Assembly (NCBI RefSeq): GCF_012276985.1
Contig: NZ_JAAXMM010000006.1
Location: 124,001-188,000, forward strand
Length of the DNA stretch: 64,000 nucleotides
Source of the DNA: Agrobacterium sp. a22-2
GTDB taxonomy: Bacteria; Pseudomonadota; Alphaproteobacteria; Rhizobiales; Rhizobiaceae
Direction of reading: 5' to 3'
Part shown: positions 45,295 to 53,568 of the stretch, in pieces
Numbering within the stretch: position 1 is the first letter of the stretch
Layout: each line of letters begins with the position of its first letter
The notes under the pieces: model-generated
Databases searched by the model: none
What the model was told of the DNA's origin: nothing
Seen by the model: the letters and a program-made list of their open reading frames with translations, nothing else
Program-made: the position numbers and the translations under genes

Positions 45295-45939
45295 TTGAAG
45301 ACGGATCCGCAGAGCTTCATTATCGCCAATACCGCGTTGATGTCGCCGCCGCATGTGCCTGAGATCAGGCTCTATCTGGCCAGCGAGGTGCATGACCTCT
45401 GGCTGAAGACAGAGGAGGATCTCGACGCGATCGGCCTGCCGCCGCCGTTCTGGGCCTTTGCCTGGGCGGGCGGACAGGGGTTGGCGCGCTACGTGCTGGA
45501 TCATCCCGATAGCGTCCGCGGCAAGCGGGTCGTCGATTTTGCGAGCGGTTCGGGGCTCGTGGCGATTGCGGGGAAAATGGCGGGGGCGGCAGGAGTCACC
45601 GCCTGCGATATCGATCCATGGGCGGGCACGGCAATCCGTCTCAACAGCCGCGAAAACGGCGTCGACCTCGACGTTTCAAATGAGAATATCATCGGCCGTC
45701 TGGTTGATGCGGATGTCGTTCTGGCGGGCGACGTCTTCTACGATCGCGATTTCGCCGATGCTTTGATCCCGTGGTTCACCGCGTTGGTGGCAGCCGGCAA
45801 GACGGTTTTGGTCGGCGATCCCGGACGAGCCTATTGCCCGAAGGAGCGGCTTGAGCTGATCATCACCTATCAGGTTCCGGTCAGCCGGATTCTTGAGGAC
45901 AGTGAAGTCAAGAAGACGACGGTCTGGCGGTTCACCTAA
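45295..45939 (+). CDS. METTL20-like protein lysine methyltransferase
   Basis: SAM-dependent methyltransferase of 214 residues resembling the METTL20/ETFB lysine methyltransferase group. The SAM motif is VVDFASGSGLVAIAG near residue 80, motif II is ACDIDPWAGTA, and DVVLAGDVFYDRDFAD carries the D-x-F-Y post-motif typical of this group. PrmA-like (L11) enzymes are longer and start differently. TTG at 45295 follows GAGGGG. The likely target is electron-transfer flavoprotein beta, by family analogy only. Confidence 0.78.
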   Translation: MKTDPQSFIIANTALMSPPHVPEIRLYLASEVHDLWLKTEEDLDAIGLPPPFWAFAWAGGQGLARYVLDHPDSVRGKRVVDFASGSGLVAIAGKMAGAAGVTACDIDPWAGTAIRLNSRENGVDLDVSNENIIGRLVDADVVLAGDVFYDRDFADALIPWFTALVAAGKTVLVGDPGRAYCPKERLELIITYQVPVSRILEDSEVKKTTVWRFT

Positions 45940-45955
45940 CGATTATAGTTCTCGC

Positions 45956-46336
45956 TTACGGCCTGATTACGCAGACGCCTGCCTCATAAGAGCAGGCCGC
46001 ATCGCTCGTCTCGGCATCCACCTCGATGATCAGCGCCTTGGGTGCGGGAACGACGGTGCGTGTGCGGCGGCCGGTGTGGTCGATGGCGAAATAGGTGCCG
46101 ACGCCGCGAAACGACACGGCCGAGACTGAGCCGGCATAGGTGCCGATGCCCGGCAGAACCGAGGGAAGGCCCGATCCACTGATGCCGGTGTTTGTCCCGT
46201 GTCCGCCGTGGCGGTGGTGATCACGGCCATGACCCTGCCGCTGGTCGCCGGCCAGGGCCGGCAGCGAGACGGTGCATACAAGGGCAGCGATGAGCGCTGC
46301 CGGGGCGAACCTGCCGATACGCAATACCATGGTCAA
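45956..46336 (-). CDS. Small secreted hypothetical protein with CtrA-type box
   Basis: Unrecognised 126-residue exported protein. Signal peptide PAALIAALVCTVSLPALAGD, then a His/Gly-rich stretch (GHGRDHHRHGGHGTNTG), a beta-rich middle and a C-terminal cysteine pair (AACSYEAGVCVIRP) likely bonded. The His-rich run could bind metal; this is a guess. A TTAA-N7-TTAA site is 22 bases upstream. Confidence 0.68.
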   Translation of the reverse strand: MTMVLRIGRFAPAALIAALVCTVSLPALAGDQRQGHGRDHHRHGGHGTNTGISGSGLPSVLPGIGTYAGSVSAVSFRGVGTYFAIDHTGRRTRTVVPAPKALIIEVDAETSDAACSYEAGVCVIRP

Positions 46337-46357
46337 GATCTCCGGGTCGATGAAACG

Positions 46358-46372
46358 TTAACGAAAGGTTAA
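46358..46372. promoter_or_regulatory. CtrA-type box TTAA-N7-TTAA
   Basis: TTAA, seven bases CGAAAGG, TTAA, within GTTAACG direct repeats, 22 bases upstream of the secreted protein gene at 46336. Confidence 0.6.
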
Positions 46373-46516
46373 CGCTTGCGCCGGTGATTTCAAGGAGATC
46401 GGCGGTTCCGGCACCGTTTTTTAACCGGATCCGGATAAAATCCCGGCGGCATCAGACCTTCGTCTGAGGCGTTTGATGTCCCAATCGATTAAAATATGAA
46501 CTTGGTGCAATAGTGC

Positions 46517-46530
46517 TTGTCGTACGACAA
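46517..46530. promoter_or_regulatory. 14-base perfect palindrome upstream of sdhC
   Basis: TTGTCGTACGACAA, 112 bases before the sdhC start. A perfect palindrome of this length in the promoter region is a good operator candidate for the sdh operon. Confidence 0.5.
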
Positions 46531-46642
46531 TTCGGCGATTAAACCACGCCATTGATGCAATGCACCCATTCGACATGGGTTCAGCCATTGCAGTGGGGAT
46601 GTCCGACAAATTCGGAACGCATTACAACGCCGCGAGGTCCTG

Positions 46643-47038
46643 ATGGCGAATGTGACAAATAACCGGCCGTTATCGCCGCATCTGCAAATCTACAAGCTTA
46701 TTCCGACAATGGCGATGTCGATCATCCACCGGATCACCGGCGGTGCGCTTTATTTCGGCACATTGCTTGTTGCCTGGTGGCTTGTCGCGGCTTCCACCGG
46801 CGCCGGTTACTACGAATGGGTCAGCTGGTTCATGGGCACGATCATCGGGCGGCTCATCCTGTTCGGCTATACATGGGCACTCCTGCACCACATGCTCGGC
46901 GGCCTGCGCCATTTCATGTGGGACCTGGGATATGGCTTCGAGAAGTCGTTCTCGACCAAGCTTGCCAAGGCCAACCTGATCGGATCGATCGTCCTGACCC
47001 TTGTGGTCTGGGTCATCGGTTACGTCATTCGCTTCTGA
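46643..47038 (+). CDS. sdhC: Succinate dehydrogenase cytochrome b556 subunit
   Basis: Membrane anchor of complex II that binds haem b and ubiquinone with SdhD. It has 131 residues and three transmembrane helices. The signature [11 protein letters not shown] opens the protein, [11 protein letters not shown] follows, and the haem ligand histidine lies in [15 protein letters not shown] near residue 85. First gene of the sdhCDA-fkbM-sdhB operon. Confidence 0.95.
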   Translation: MANVTNNRPLSPHLQIYKLIPTMAMSIIHRITGGALYFGTLLVAWWLVAASTGAGYYEWVSWFMGTIIGRLILFGYTWALLHHMLGGLRHFMWDLGYGFEKSFSTKLAKANLIGSIVLTLVVWVIGYVIRF

Positions 47039-47051
47039 AGGGTCATCGAAC

Positions 47052-47432
47052 ATGGATATGCGTACCCCTCTGGGCAAGGTTCGCGGCCTGGGCTCGGCCA
47101 AGGACGGAACGGATCATTTCTGGCGTCAGCGCCTAACGGCGGTCGCCAATGTGCCGCTCATCACCTTTTTCGTCATATTCCTGCTGGTCTACGCCGGCGC
47201 CCCCTATGCGGATGTCGTCGGCGCCCTGTCCAACCCGATCGTTGCCGTCCTGATGGGTCTGGTGGTGATTTCCGGCATCGTGCACATGAAGCTCGGCATG
47301 CAGGTAATCATCGAGGACTATATCCATGTCGAGGGCGTCAAAATCGTCCTGCTGATGCTCAACACGTTCTTCGCGATTCTCGTCGGCGGGCTCTGTCTTT
47401 TCGCCATCTTGAAAATCGCATTCGTAGGATAA
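47052..47432 (+). CDS. sdhD: Succinate dehydrogenase membrane anchor subunit
   Basis: Second membrane anchor of complex II (126 residues, three transmembrane helices). The haem/quinone site [16 protein letters not shown] near residue 80 holds the haem histidine and the quinone-site Asp-Tyr pair. The ATG at 47052 ([16 protein letters not shown]) gives the usual N-terminus; a longer frame starting inside sdhC does not. Confidence 0.94.
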   Translation: MDMRTPLGKVRGLGSAKDGTDHFWRQRLTAVANVPLITFFVIFLLVYAGAPYADVVGALSNPIVAVLMGLVVISGIVHMKLGMQVIIEDYIHVEGVKIVLLMLNTFFAILVGGLCLFAILKIAFVG

Positions 47433-47438
47433 TTCATC

Positions 47439-49280
47439 ATGGCACCCAACAGTTCCTCCGCCCCGAACGGCAAGGCCTATACCTATGTCGACCATTCCTA
47501 TGACGTGGTCGTGGTCGGCGCCGGCGGCGCCGGTCTTCGCGCCACGCTCGGCATGGCCGAGCAGGGTTTCAAGACAGCCTGCATCACCAAGGTTTTCCCG
47601 ACGCGCTCCCATACGGTCGCGGCCCAGGGCGGCATTGCCGCCTCGCTGACCAATATGACGCCGGATTGCTGGCAGTGGCATCTCTACGACACCGTCAAGG
47701 GTTCGGACTGGCTGGGCGATGTCGATGCCATGCAGTATCTCGCCATGGAAGCGCCGAAAGCGGTCTATGAGCTCGAGCATTACGGCGTGCCGTTCTCGCG
47801 CAATGCCGAGGGCAAGATCTACCAGCGGCCGTTCGGCGGCCATATGCAGAATTACGGCGAGGGCCCGCCGGTGCAGCGCACCTGTGCGGCCGCCGACCGC
47901 ACCGGCCACGCCATCCTGCATACGCTGTACGGCCAGTCCCTGAAGCACAATGCCGAATTCTTCATCGAGTATTTCGCGCTCGACCTGATCATGGCCGAAG
48001 ACGGCCGTTGCACCGGTGTCGTGGCCTGGAACCTCGACGACGGCACCATCCACCGCTTTTCGGCGAAGATGGTGGTTCTGGCGACCGGCGGCTATGGCCG
48101 CGCCTATTTCTCGGCAACGTCTGCCCATACCTGCACCGGCGACGGCGGCGGCATGATCGCCCGCGCCGGCCTGCCGCTGCAGGACATGGAGTTCGTGCAG
48201 TTTCATCCGACCGGTATCTATGGCGCTGGTTGCCTGATCACCGAAGGCGCGCGCGGCGAAGGCGGCTATCTCGTCAATTCCGAAGGCGAGCGCTTCATGG
48301 AGCGCTATGCCCCGTCGGCCAAGGACCTGGCCTCGCGCGATGTCGTGTCGCGCTGCATGACGCTGGAAATCCGCGAGGGTCGCGGCGTCGGCAAGAACAA
48401 GGACCACATCTTCCTGCATCTCGACCATCTGGATCCGGCCGTTCTGCATGAGCGCCTGCCGGGCATTTCGGAATCGGCCAAGATCTTTGCCGGCGTCGAC
48501 GTGACGCGCGAGCCGATCCCGGTCCTGCCGACGGTGCATTACAACATGGGCGGCATTCCGACCAATTACTGGGGCGAAGTGCTGAACGCCGATGCCAACA
48601 ACCCCGAGCGCATTGCGCCCGGCCTGATGGCAGTCGGCGAAGCCGGTTGCGCCTCGGTGCACGGCGCCAACCGTCTTGGCTCCAACTCGCTGATCGACCT
48701 GGTGGTGTTCGGCCGCGCCGCCGCCATCCGTGCCGCGCAGATTATCGACAAATCAGAGCCGATCCCGGCTTTGAACGTTGCCGCCTGCGACAAGATCATG
48801 GAGCGCTTCGACAGCATCCGCAATGCCAGCGGGTCGACGCCGACCGCCGTGCTGCGCGACAAGATGCAGCGCGCCATGCAGGAAGACGCGGCCGTGTTCC
48901 GCACCCAGGAAGCGCTGGAGAGCGGTTGCCGCCGCATTTCGGCGATCTGGAAAGAGCTCCCCGATGTCAAGGTCACCGACCGCTCGATGATCTGGAACTC
49001 GGATCTGGTCGAAACGCTGGAGCTGCACAACCTGATGGCCAATGCCATCACCACGGTCTATGGCGCGGAAGCCCGCAAGGAAAGCCGCGGCAGCCATGCG
49101 CGCGAGGATTATGTCGACGGCCCATTTGCCGGCCGCGACGACGTCAACTGGCGCAAGCACACGCTGTCCTGGGTCAGCGAGGCTGGCGACGTCAAGCTCG
49201 ACTATCGCCCTGTCCATACCGACCTCATCGCCGAAGGCATCGACCCCTACAAGATCGAGCCGAAGGCGCGCGTGTACTGA
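47439..49280 (+). CDS. sdhA: Succinate dehydrogenase flavoprotein subunit
   Basis: Catalytic subunit oxidising succinate to fumarate with covalently bound FAD. It has 613 residues. FAD motif [15 protein letters not shown] near residue 24, and the FAD-linked histidine H58 in [13 protein letters not shown]. Active-site stretches EFVQFHPTG and [12 protein letters not shown] lie near 250-280, and [19 protein letters not shown] near 410. Followed not by sdhB but by an FkbM methyltransferase gene. Confidence 0.97.
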   Translation: MAPNSSSAPNGKAYTYVDHSYDVVVVGAGGAGLRATLGMAEQGFKTACITKVFPTRSHTVAAQGGIAASLTNMTPDCWQWHLYDTVKGSDWLGDVDAMQYLAMEAPKAVYELEHYGVPFSRNAEGKIYQRPFGGHMQNYGEGPPVQRTCAAADRTGHAILHTLYGQSLKHNAEFFIEYFALDLIMAEDGRCTGVVAWNLDDGTIHRFSAKMVVLATGGYGRAYFSATSAHTCTGDGGGMIARAGLPLQDMEFVQFHPTGIYGAGCLITEGARGEGGYLVNSEGERFMERYAPSAKDLASRDVVSRCMTLEIREGRGVGKNKDHIFLHLDHLDPAVLHERLPGISESAKIFAGVDVTREPIPVLPTVHYNMGGIPTNYWGEVLNADANNPERIAPGLMAVGEAGCASVHGANRLGSNSLIDLVVFGRAAAIRAAQIIDKSEPIPALNVAACDKIMERFDSIRNASGSTPTAVLRDKMQRAMQEDAAVFRTQEALESGCRRISAIWKELPDVKVTDRSMIWNSDLVETLELHNLMANAITTVYGAEARKESRGSHAREDYVDGPFAGRDDVNWRKHTLSWVSEAGDVKLDYRPVHTDLIAEGIDPYKIEPKARVY

Positions 49281-49291
49281 GGAACGACACG

Positions 49292-50176
49292 GTGACCACA
49301 CAGGCCCTGCCCATTGAAAAGGAATCGTCCCTGCGCCCTGCGCAGGGGGCGTCCTTTGGCGCATGGGCGCCGACGCCGATCCAGAAGCTCATTCTGGTCC
49401 TGGCCCATCACACGCCGCTTGGCCGCGGGCGCGGGCGGCGTCTGGCGGCGGCCATGTTGCGTCGCCTGCGTGACGGCCCGATCGATTACACTTTGGGCGG
49501 CTCGCCGTTCCGCTTCGATATCCGCGACAATTCCACCGACCGGCAATCGTTGCTGCATCCTGGATACAATCGCGAGGAATTTGAATTTCTCGCCGATGCA
49601 ATGGGTGAAGGTGGAGTGTTCGTCGATATCGGCGCCAATGTCGGGTTCTTTTCGGTGAAGCTTGCCGCACGGTGTGGGGCTGGCTGCCGGGTGATCGCCA
49701 TCGAGCCCAATCCGGTCGTTCTGGAGCGGCTGCGCTTCAACACGGACGCGATGCGGGACCGGATCACGGTGGTTGACCAGGCCGCGGGCCGCGCCGAGGG
49801 CGTGGCTCGCTTCCAGAGCGGGGCAACCAATCTGGGCGAGAGCCGGTTTGATGCCAATGGCGAAATCGAGGTTCAGGTCAGGCCGCTGCAGAGCATTTTG
49901 CAGTTGCAGGGCGTGACGCGGGTCGATGCCCTGAAGATCGATGTCGAGGGTTTCGAGGATGACGTGATCCTGCCCTTCTTCGCGACGGCACCGAAGACGC
50001 TGTGGCCCAAGCGCATCGTGATCGAATTCACGGCGCGCGCCGACTGGAAGGACGATTGCATCGCCTGCCTGCAGGACTGCGGTTATGTACTGTCTTCGAA
50101 GACCCGTGGAAACATGTTGTTTGAACTCGGCGATGCCGCGACGCATCGCCTCGCGGGATCTGGCCCGTCCAGGTAA
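49292..50176 (+). CDS. FkbM family SAM-dependent methyltransferase, inside the sdh operon
   Basis: 294-residue methyltransferase of the FkbM family, often O-methylating sugars, lipids or secondary metabolites. SAM motif FVDIGANVGFFSVKLA is near residue 112, followed by RVIAIEPNPVV, and the FkbM core DALKIDVEGFEDDV lies near 215. The GTG at 49292 follows GAGGA by 8 bases. It lies between sdhA (11-base gap) and sdhB (24-base gap), an unusual place. The substrate is unknown. Confidence 0.85.
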   Translation: MTTQALPIEKESSLRPAQGASFGAWAPTPIQKLILVLAHHTPLGRGRGRRLAAAMLRRLRDGPIDYTLGGSPFRFDIRDNSTDRQSLLHPGYNREEFEFLADAMGEGGVFVDIGANVGFFSVKLAARCGAGCRVIAIEPNPVVLERLRFNTDAMRDRITVVDQAAGRAEGVARFQSGATNLGESRFDANGEIEVQVRPLQSILQLQGVTRVDALKIDVEGFEDDVILPFFATAPKTLWPKRIVIEFTARADWKDDCIACLQDCGYVLSSKTRGNMLFELGDAATHRLAGSGPSR

Positions 50177-50200
50177 CCGTCAAATCTAAGAGGCTTGTCA

Positions 50201-50980
50201 ATGGTTGAACTCGCTCTGCCAAAGAATTCCCAGATCAGCGAAGGCAAGGTTTGGCCGAAGCCGGATGGTGCGCGCAATGTGCGCGAATATCGCGTCTATC
50301 GCTGGAGCCCGGATGATGGCCAGAACCCGCGCGTCGACACGTTCTACATCGACGTCGACGACTGTGGTCCGATGGTGCTCGACGGTCTTCTCTACATCAA
50401 GAACAATATCGATCCGACGCTGACATTGCGCCGCTCCTGTCGCGAGGGGATCTGCGGGTCCTGCGCGATGAACATCGACGGGACGAATACGCTGGCCTGC
50501 ACCAAGGGTATGGACGAGATCAAGGGAACGGTGAAGATCTATCCGCTGCCGCATCTGCCTGTCGTCAAGGATCTGGTGCCGGATCTGACCAATTTCTACG
50601 CCCAGCACCGCTCGATCGAGCCCTGGCTGAAGACGGTTTCGCCGGCGCCGGCCAAGGAGTGGAAGCAGAGCCACGAGGATCGCCAGAAGCTCGACGGGCT
50701 TTATGAGTGCATTCTGTGCGCCTGCTGCTCGACCTCCTGCCCGAGCTACTGGTGGAACGGCGACCGCTATCTCGGACCGGCCGTCCTGCTGCAGGCCTAT
50801 CGCTGGCTGATCGACAGCCGCGACGAAGCCAAGGGCGAGCGCCTCGACAATCTGGAAGATCCCTTCCGGCTCTATCGCTGCCACACGATCATGAATTGCG
50901 CGCAGACCTGTCCGAAGGGGTTGAACCCCGCCAAGGCGATCGCCGAGATCAAGAAGATGATGGTCGAGCGCCGGGTGTAA
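50201..50980 (+). CDS. sdhB: Succinate dehydrogenase iron-sulfur subunit
   Basis: Electron-transfer subunit of complex II, 259 residues. [2Fe-2S] ligands in [15 protein letters not shown] and NTLAC (residues about 75-100), [4Fe-4S] ligands in [12 protein letters not shown], and [3Fe-4S] ligands in [20 protein letters not shown] at 50201 with AAGAGG upstream. A CCGGGT/ACCCGG hairpin overlaps the stop codon but has no T-tract. Confidence 0.97.
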   Translation: MVELALPKNSQISEGKVWPKPDGARNVREYRVYRWSPDDGQNPRVDTFYIDVDDCGPMVLDGLLYIKNNIDPTLTLRRSCREGICGSCAMNIDGTNTLACTKGMDEIKGTVKIYPLPHLPVVKDLVPDLTNFYAQHRSIEPWLKTVSPAPAKEWKQSHEDRQKLDGLYECILCACCSTSCPSYWWNGDRYLGPAVLLQAYRWLIDSRDEAKGERLDNLEDPFRLYRCHTIMNCAQTCPKGLNPAKAIAEIKKMMVERRV

Positions 50981-51016
50981 ACCCGGCACTTGCGCCACGG
51001 GGCCGCGGACGAGCTT

Positions 51017-52693
51017 TCAGAAGAGAAAGCTGTCCGAGGTCAGGCTGTGGCGCCCTTCGAGGACCAGCGCAAAATCCGCTCTCGTATCACCCGTGGCTTC
51101 GATCGAAACGATCGTGTTGGTTCCCGAAAACTGATAGCGGATCTGCGGGCTTTGCCCGCTGCTGAATGCGCTCGTTCCAATGAAGTGGTTTTCCGGGATG
51201 TCTAGGATATCCTCGAAAAGGCTCAAGGCGCGGAGGTCGATCCTGTCGGCAGTCGTGAAGCCATGGATCGTGTCGCGGCCGCTGGTGCCGACCGTGGAAT
51301 CACCAAGGCTGGCGTAGACAAAGACATCCCGTCCAGCCTCGCCGTAGAGATGGTCGGCGCCTTTTCCGCCGTCCAGCCTGTCGTTTCCGGCTCCACCCCA
51401 GATCTGGTCGTCGCCGCCGCTGCCCTTCAGGGTGTTGGCTGTCTCGGTGCCGGTCAGCTTGTCGATCCCCTTGCCCCCTATGACGTTTTCGAACCCGGAC
51501 ACCTTGTCTCCCTGGGCATCGCCGCCTGAAACAATCTGCTTGACGAGATTGACCACCACACCTTTGGTGGATGTCGAATAGTCGAGGGTGTCATTGCCGG
51601 TTCCGCCGGTCAGCGTGTCGGCACCGCTGCCGCCCGAGACGGTGTCATTGCCGGCACCGGCAATGATGACGTCCAGACCGCCATTGCCTGCGAGGACGTT
51701 GGCCGATGCCGTTCCTATAAGCTTGTCGGCACCCTTGCCGCCACGGGCACCTTCGAAGCTCGCGATGATGTCACCCTGCGCATCGCCTCCGGACACCCTT
51801 TGCTTGACGAGATCAATGATGACGGCGGCGCTGCTGCCGCTGTAGTCGACGAGATCGATGCCGCTGCCGCCCTGCAACGTGTCCTTGTCCGCTCCACCAT
51901 TGATGATGTCAGCGCCGCTGCCGCCAGATAAAGTGTCAGCGCCGGCCCCGCCAATCAGGATATCGTCGCCGCCGAGGGCTTCGACATGGTCGTTGCCAGA
52001 CCCGCCGGTAAAATGCAGCGTCTCGATGTCGATGATGCTGCCCCCGAGCCCGCCGATCGTCGCCTCGCCGGACCATAGCTCGATGGTGATCCCGATGCTG
52101 GTGCCGGCGCGGCGGAATACGAGCGTGTCCTCCCCGCTGCCGCCGTCGATGGTGTCGCGTCCCGACAGGCTGGTGAGAACGTCATTCCCGGCTTCTCCTT
52201 CCAGCAGGTCATGACCGGTGCCACCGTCAAGTGCGTCATTGCCAGATCCGCCGAACAGGTAGTCATCGTCGCTGCCGCCGTTCAGGAGATCATTGCCGCC
52301 GCCGCCATAAATCTTGTCATCACCGGCCTCTCCGTAGAGCTTGTCGGCGATGTAGAGCGAGACGATCTCATCGAGCACCCATTGGTTGGTGGTCGGGTCG
52401 CGGGACATCGTAGATGTGTCGCCATAGATGTCATCGTCGTCAGCGCCGCCGTAGATGAGGTCGTTACCTTCCCAGCCGATGAGGTCGTCGCTTCCGCTGC
52501 CGCCCCAGAGCCGGTCATTTCCTTCGCCGCTGTAGATATAATCTTCGCCGCTGCCACCATAGACGCGGTCGTTGCCGTCCAGACTTTCTATGCTGTCATT
52601 GCCGTCAAGCGCGTCTATGACATCGTCATTATCGGTGCCCCGGAGATTGTCGTCGCCGTTCGTGCCATTGCGTATCGCCATTTGGTGTCCCAC
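51017..52693 (-). CDS. RTX (haemolysin-type) calcium-binding protein
   Basis: 558-residue secreted-type protein built almost wholly of GGxGxDxxx nonapeptides in blocks (about 9-95, 118-190, 228-280, 340-370, 424-452). A non-repeat insert lies at 92-118. There are two near-duplicate modules: one at about 281-366, the other at 370-448 (each with DLVKQ or NLVKQ, then SGGDAQGD). The C-terminus has a serralysin-like DVFVYASLGDSTVGTSGRDTI and ends SFLF, as in type I secretion signals. No enzyme domain is seen. Start GTG 52693 or ATG 52681. No secretion genes are near. Confidence 0.85.
   Translation of the reverse strand: MGHQMAIRNGTNGDDNLRGTDNDDVIDALDGNDSIESLDGNDRVYGGSGEDYIYSGEGNDRLWGGSGSDDLIGWEGNDLIYGGADDDDIYGDTSTMSRDPTTNQWVLDEIVSLYIADKLYGEAGDDKIYGGGGNDLLNGGSDDDYLFGGSGNDALDGGTGHDLLEGEAGNDVLTSLSGRDTIDGGSGEDTLVFRRAGTSIGITIELWSGEATIGGLGGSIIDIETLHFTGGSGNDHVEALGGDDILIGGAGADTLSGGSGADIINGGADKDTLQGGSGIDLVDYSGSSAAVIIDLVKQRVSGGDAQGDIIASFEGARGGKGADKLIGTASANVLAGNGGLDVIIAGAGNDTVSGGSGADTLTGGTGNDTLDYSTSTKGVVVNLVKQIVSGGDAQGDKVSGFENVIGGKGIDKLTGTETANTLKGSGGDDQIWGGAGNDRLDGGKGADHLYGEAGRDVFVYASLGDSTVGTSGRDTIHGFTTADRIDLRALSLFEDILDIPENHFIGTSAFSSGQSPQIRYQFSGTNTIVSIEATGDTRADFALVLEGRHSLTSDSFLF
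51350..51853 (-). repeat. Tandem duplicated module inside the RTX gene
   Basis: Two adjacent copies of a ~85-codon module. Both contain DYS, a hydrophobic strand, LVKQ, SGGDAQGD and GGKG.DKL.GT..AN. A more diverged third copy lies upstream at about residues 190-250 (FRRAGTSIGITIELWSGEAT). Confidence 0.75.
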
Positions 52694-52708
52694 ACGATTT
52701 TTCCATCT

Positions 52709-52723
52709 CCGTTATAATAACGG
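52709..52723. promoter_or_regulatory. Inverted repeat just upstream of the RTX gene
   Basis: CCGTTAT-A-ATAACGG, perfect 7-base arms, 16 bases before the RTX GTG start. It overlaps the place where a promoter or leader would be. The 293-base gap to 52986 shows no other gene. Confidence 0.4.
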
Positions 52724-52986
52724 GAGCAAAGAAAGAAAACAGGCCTTGTCGATCGGCTATTGCAACTCTCCGACCGGGCAATATGTACTTCCCGATATCT
52801 GATGAATCATGCAATACATCGCCAGCTTCGAGGAGGTCAGGCCTCGTTCGGCGTGGTGGAAAGTCGATTGAAACGACTACGGGCGATAAACACGCCGGCA
52901 TGACCTTGATTTGCATGCCTGCTTTGCGATAATTCCGCCTTGTTTCGGGATAACAAACCGGACAGTTGCGGATAACCGGGAGTGTT

Positions 52987-53520
52987 ATGATGAAGTTGAA
53001 ATATGCAGCGGCTGGACTCGCGGTCGTTCTTTCGCTCGCTGGCTGCCAGCGTACATCCTACACTGGCTTCAATTCTCCTTCTCCCTCTTCGGCTCTTCCG
53101 CCGCTTCAGGCGCAACCGGTTCCCTCCGTGCAGTCCGGCCAGTTGCCGCCGCCGACCGCGGACGGCTCGCAGTTTCCGGCACCTCCGGCTGGTGCTGCAC
53201 CGGGCACCGAGATGGCGAACGCCGTTCCGGCCGCCGCCCAGGATATCACCAAGGAGGCGATGGTCGGCAACTGGCGCGTCAACAATGCGGGCAGCTCCTG
53301 CGACATGTTCCTGACGCTGACCAATCTCGGCAGCGGATCGCGCGGCGGCACGCGCGGCTGTGCAGGCCCGCTGACGACGATGGGATCCTGGGAAGTGGCC
53401 GGCAAGCAGGTGGTTCTCAAGGATCGCAACGGCAATGTCATCGGCCGCCTCTACAAATCCGCGGAAGCCCGTTACGACGGCACGACGGATTCGGGCCAGC
53501 CGATCAGCCTGAGCCGCTAA
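52987..53520 (+). CDS. Lipoprotein of the AprI/Inh protease-inhibitor (Omp19) type
   Basis: 177-residue outer-membrane-type lipoprotein. The signal [10 protein letters not shown] has the lipid-linked cysteine at C20, then a Pro/Ala/Ser-rich linker (about 25-85). The C-terminal eight-stranded Inh-like domain starts at [24 protein letters not shown] and has a disulfide-ready pair with RGCAGPL. Brucella Omp19 and serralysin inhibitors share this layout. It diverges from the RTX protein gene. ATG 52987 or 52990, GGGAG upstream. Confidence 0.85.
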   Translation: MMKLKYAAAGLAVVLSLAGCQRTSYTGFNSPSPSSALPPLQAQPVPSVQSGQLPPPTADGSQFPAPPAGAAPGTEMANAVPAAAQDITKEAMVGNWRVNNAGSSCDMFLTLTNLGSGSRGGTRGCAGPLTTMGSWEVAGKQVVLKDRNGNVIGRLYKSAEARYDGTTDSGQPISLSR

Positions 53521-53537
53521 CAACGCGACCTGCAACG

Positions 53538-53557
53538 GCGGGAGCGTCCGCTCCCGC
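53538..53557 (+). repeat. Stem-loop between lipoprotein gene and zapE
   Basis: GCGGGAGC-GTCC-GCTCCCGC, 8-base perfect stem, no T-tract. It ends about 10 bases before the zapE start and could stabilise mRNA or modulate zapE translation. Confidence 0.45.
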
Positions 53558-53568
53558 GGAGTTCCTTC

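Larger units (their letters stand above)
46337..46642. other. Regulatory spacer upstream of sdhC
   Basis: 306 bases without a gene. They hold the CtrA-type box (46358) and a 14-base palindrome (46517); no convincing sigma-70 promoter for sdhC is visible. Confidence 0.5.

Noticed and set aside
50971..50986. Hairpin CCGGGT/ACCCGG over the sdhB stop codon
   Set aside because: Only a 6-base stem with no T-tract; too weak to call a terminator.
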